Assembly: GCA_945872035.1 (NCBI GenBank)
Contig: CAMBYA010000015.1
Coordinates: 1-16,236, forward strand
From: Rhizobium sp. Q54
GTDB taxonomy: Bacteria > Pseudomonadota > Alphaproteobacteria > SMXS01
Length of the DNA: 16,236 nucleotides
Direction of reading: 5' to 3'
The stretch's first letter is position 1. Each line of letters opens with the position of its first letter. Positions 14,236-16,236 of the stretch are shown in pieces. The notes under the pieces were generated by a model. That model saw nothing but the letters and a program-made list of their open reading frames with translations. It searched no databases and was not told the DNA's origin. The position numbers and the translations under genes were made by a program.

Positions 14236-16236
14236 CAGAAGCCTCCCCGCAACGTGACAAACGCCGAACGCGACTGGGTGGGGATGACATAGGCGCCGCC
14301 AAAATACTGGTAGGGCTCGTAGGCCTTGGAGCCCAGCAGGTTGACGGCGGACACGGCGATGGTGACCGGCCCCAGGTCATAGGAGACCTGCAGGTCCACC
14401 AGCGCGTTGCCTTTGACCGAGACCGTGTTCGGCAGGGTCAGTTCCCGGCTCGACACGGCCGTCACGCCCGCACCGACGGCGACCCCCTTCAGGTCGCCAT
14501 CGAGGAAGCGGTAGCGCACGGCGAGGCGTCCCGAGTGCGTCGGCACGGCGCGCAGCCGGTCACCGACCGGCAGGGCATTGTCCTTGGTCACCTCGGCGTC
14601 GGTGTAGGCATAGTTGAACAGCATGGAAAACGCCGGGTCCGGCTCGTAGATCAGATCGAGCTCCGCCCCGCGCGCCCGCTGTTCGCCGGTCTGCAGGTAG
14701 AAGAACGGGTTCGCCGGATCGGGGGTGATGACGTTCTGCCGGGTGATCTGGTAGAGCGAGGCCGTGCCGGTCAGGCCCTTGATCGGGGCCGTGAACTTGA
14801 AACCCGCCTCCCAGTTCTGCGAGGTTTCGGGCTTCGGGGTGACGCCGTAGAAGCCGCCGGCCACCACGCCGCGGAATCCTTCCGAATAGCCGGCGAACAG
14901 CGACAGGCCGTCGGCGATCCTGAACGTCGCGCCGGCCCGCGGAGTCACCTTCTCGTCCGAGGTGACCGTGGGGAAGCCGGAGATCGCGCTGTTGATCTTG
15001 ATCTGCGTCCACCGCACGCCGAGCGTCACGTCCAGCCTGTCGCCGATGCTGATCTGGTCCTGCAGGAACCCGGCGATGCTTTCGAGCCGGTCAGTCTGGT
15101 CGAAATAGAACGGCGGGACGACGAAGGACGGGGCCGGCAGCGGCGCCGTATAGTCGACGACGCCCCAGACCGGATCGAAGTACATCGCCCCGTAGTAGTG
15201 GGTGCTGTCATAGTCGACACCGGCCAGGATCTGCTGCCGGAACGCGCCGTCGCCGAAGCGTGCCGTGACCGAGCCGGTGACGAAGGTTTCCTTGCTCTTC
15301 GACGGCAGGAACGCGGTGCCGAAATTGTAGACCGTGCCGCCGAGCTGGCCGTAGGGGAAGGAGCCCCATTCGTTGAAGGCGCTGATGGCGTGGTTGACAG
15401 CGACCTCGGCGGAAATCCGGTCGGAAAAATTGTGGGTCAGCTTGGCGTTGATCGATTTGTTCTCGACGGTCGTGCGCGGCATGTCGCGCGCGCCGGCATA
15501 GACCTTCCGGTCGATCAGCAGGTTGGGCTTCAACAGCTCGAACGGCAGTCCGGCATATTCGGTCTGCTCCAGGCGGTTGTAGCGACCGCGGATGACCAGG
15601 CGCGTCTCCGCTCCCAGGTCGACCGACAGCGTCGGGAACAGCGCGTACCGGTCGCGGCTGACGAAGTCGACATGACTGTCGGCGCTCTCGATCATGCCGT
15701 TGACCCGGAAGGCGATGCCTTCGGCGATCGGCACGTTGACATCGCCTTCGCCGCCGAAGGTGCTGAAGCTGCCGCCCCGGGCGGCGAAGCTGGCGCCGAA
15801 CCGGTCGTAGGGATCGCGCGACACCAGGTTGATGATGCCCGACAGGGGCGCGCCGCTGCCGCCGCCATAGAGCGTGGCCGTCGGACCCTTGGCCACCTCG
15901 ATCCGCTCCACGTTGATCAGGGTACCCGGGTCGGCGGCGCTGGCCGGCAATTGGTAGGTCGGCATCCCGTCGATATAGTAGCCGACGCCGAAGCCCCTGA
16001 TGAGGGCCGGCTGGAGCAAGGTCTGGTCGGTGCTCGTCGGCGTGACGCCCGAGACGTTGACCAGCGCGGCCGACAGGGTTTGGAGATCCTGCTCCTCGAT
16101 CAGCGTGCGCGTCAGGGTCTGGATCGACTGCGGGATCTTCTCCACCGGCGTCGCGGTCCGCGTCGCGGTGGCGGCCTGCGGCTCGGCATATGTCTCGCGA
16201 ACCGCCGTCACGGTGACGGATTCGGCCGTCCACCCC
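14235..16236 (-). CDS. TonB-dependent siderophore receptor, 5' end outside window
   Basis: An outer-membrane receptor of the ferrichrome/ferripyoverdine type, energised by TonB. About 666 residues are visible; the reading frame continues past 16236 without a stop. The GTG at 16211 is not taken as the start, because residues before it (GWTAESVTVTAVRE) look like the usual TonB-box region. The plug shows KIPQSIQTLTR, VSGVTPTSTDQ, IRGFGVGYYIDGMP, RIEVAKGPTATLYGGG and GIINLVSRDP. The barrel ends PTQSRSAFVTLRGGF with a terminal Phe, as is normal. The ligand cannot be read from sequence. It leads the minus-strand metal cluster, and its stop shares one base with the PfpI start. Confidence 0.93.
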   Translation of the reverse strand, partial: GWTAESVTVTAVRETYAEPQAATATRTATPVEKIPQSIQTLTRTLIEEQDLQTLSAALVNVSGVTPTSTDQTLLQPALIRGFGVGYYIDGMPTYQLPASAADPGTLINVERIEVAKGPTATLYGGGSGAPLSGIINLVSRDPYDRFGASFAARGGSFSTFGGEGDVNVPIAEGIAFRVNGMIESADSHVDFVSRDRYALFPTLSVDLGAETRLVIRGRYNRLEQTEYAGLPFELLKPNLLIDRKVYAGARDMPRTTVENKSINAKLTHNFSDRISAEVAVNHAISAFNEWGSFPYGQLGGTVYNFGTAFLPSKSKETFVTGSVTARFGDGAFRQQILAGVDYDSTHYYGAMYFDPVWGVVDYTAPLPAPSFVVPPFYFDQTDRLESIAGFLQDQISIGDRLDVTLGVRWTQIKINSAISGFPTVTSDEKVTPRAGATFRIADGLSLFAGYSEGFRGVVAGGFYGVTPKPETSQNWEAGFKFTAPIKGLTGTASLYQITRQNVITPDPANPFFYLQTGEQRARGAELDLIYEPDPAFSMLFNYAYTDAEVTKDNALPVGDRLRAVPTHSGRLAVRYRFLDGDLKGVAVGAGVTAVSSRELTLPNTVSVKGNALVDLQVSYDLGPVTIAVSAVNLLGSKAYEPYQYFGGAYVIPTQSRSAFVTLRGGF

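Noticed and set aside
16209..16211. GTG at 16211 as the start of the siderophore receptor
   Set aside because: The frame stays open to the window edge with TonB-box-like residues before it, and no signal peptide follows the GTG.
1..16236. CRISPR array, insertion sequence, tRNA or attachment site
   Set aside because: No regularly spaced repeats, terminal inverted repeats with a transposase, or tRNA-like cloverleaf were seen by eye in any gap.

Overview
This 16.2 kb, GC-rich window looks chromosomal and alphaproteobacterial. The main reason is the argH - small lipoprotein - lysA run with a divergent tlpA-like gene beside it, an order I know from that class. The GFA-domain protein, the PepSY/TonB-receptor genes and the DUF1778-GNAT pair also fit. 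I cannot name the genus.

Layout. (1) 1-3115, core metabolism: lysA (3' end outside the window), an LptM-type lipoprotein and argH form a tightly overlapping minus-strand operon. A TlpA-like thioredoxin is transcribed divergently from a 34 bp gap. (2) 3116-6012, an accessory island: a HigB/HigA-type toxin-antitoxin pair, a convergent orphan gene for an exported cysteine-containing coiled-coil protein, a DUF1778-GNAT toxin-antitoxin pair, and a GFA-fold zinc protein. Each TA pair is preceded by a clear palindromic operator candidate. (3) 6017-7753, minus strand: a glutaminase that resembles the animal kidney-type enzyme more than short bacterial GlsA, fused to a C-terminal TerB-like domain. (4) 8015-9154: an acyl-CoA dehydrogenase of the long-chain/isovaleryl subtype. 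(5) 9138-16236, minus strand: a metal-uptake cluster. In transcription order it holds a TonB-dependent siderophore receptor (5' end outside the window), an exported DJ-1/PfpI (isonitrile-hydratase-like) protein, a DUF2946 protein, a second TonB-dependent receptor and a PepSY-domain membrane protein with a His-rich loop.

How they work together. Block 1 makes arginine and lysine/diaminopimelate, plus two envelope proteins. Block 2 is a set of self-regulated addiction modules, probably acquired horizontally between conserved genes. Block 5 would bring a chelated metal across the outer membrane through two receptors, process it in the periplasm (DJ-1/PfpI, DUF2946) and perhaps reduce or release it at the inner membrane (PepSY protein). 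The coupling of a siderophore-type receptor to an exported isonitrile-hydratase-like protein and the glutaminase-TerB fusion are the two most unusual points. I saw no tRNA, rRNA, CRISPR array, insertion sequence or replication origin.
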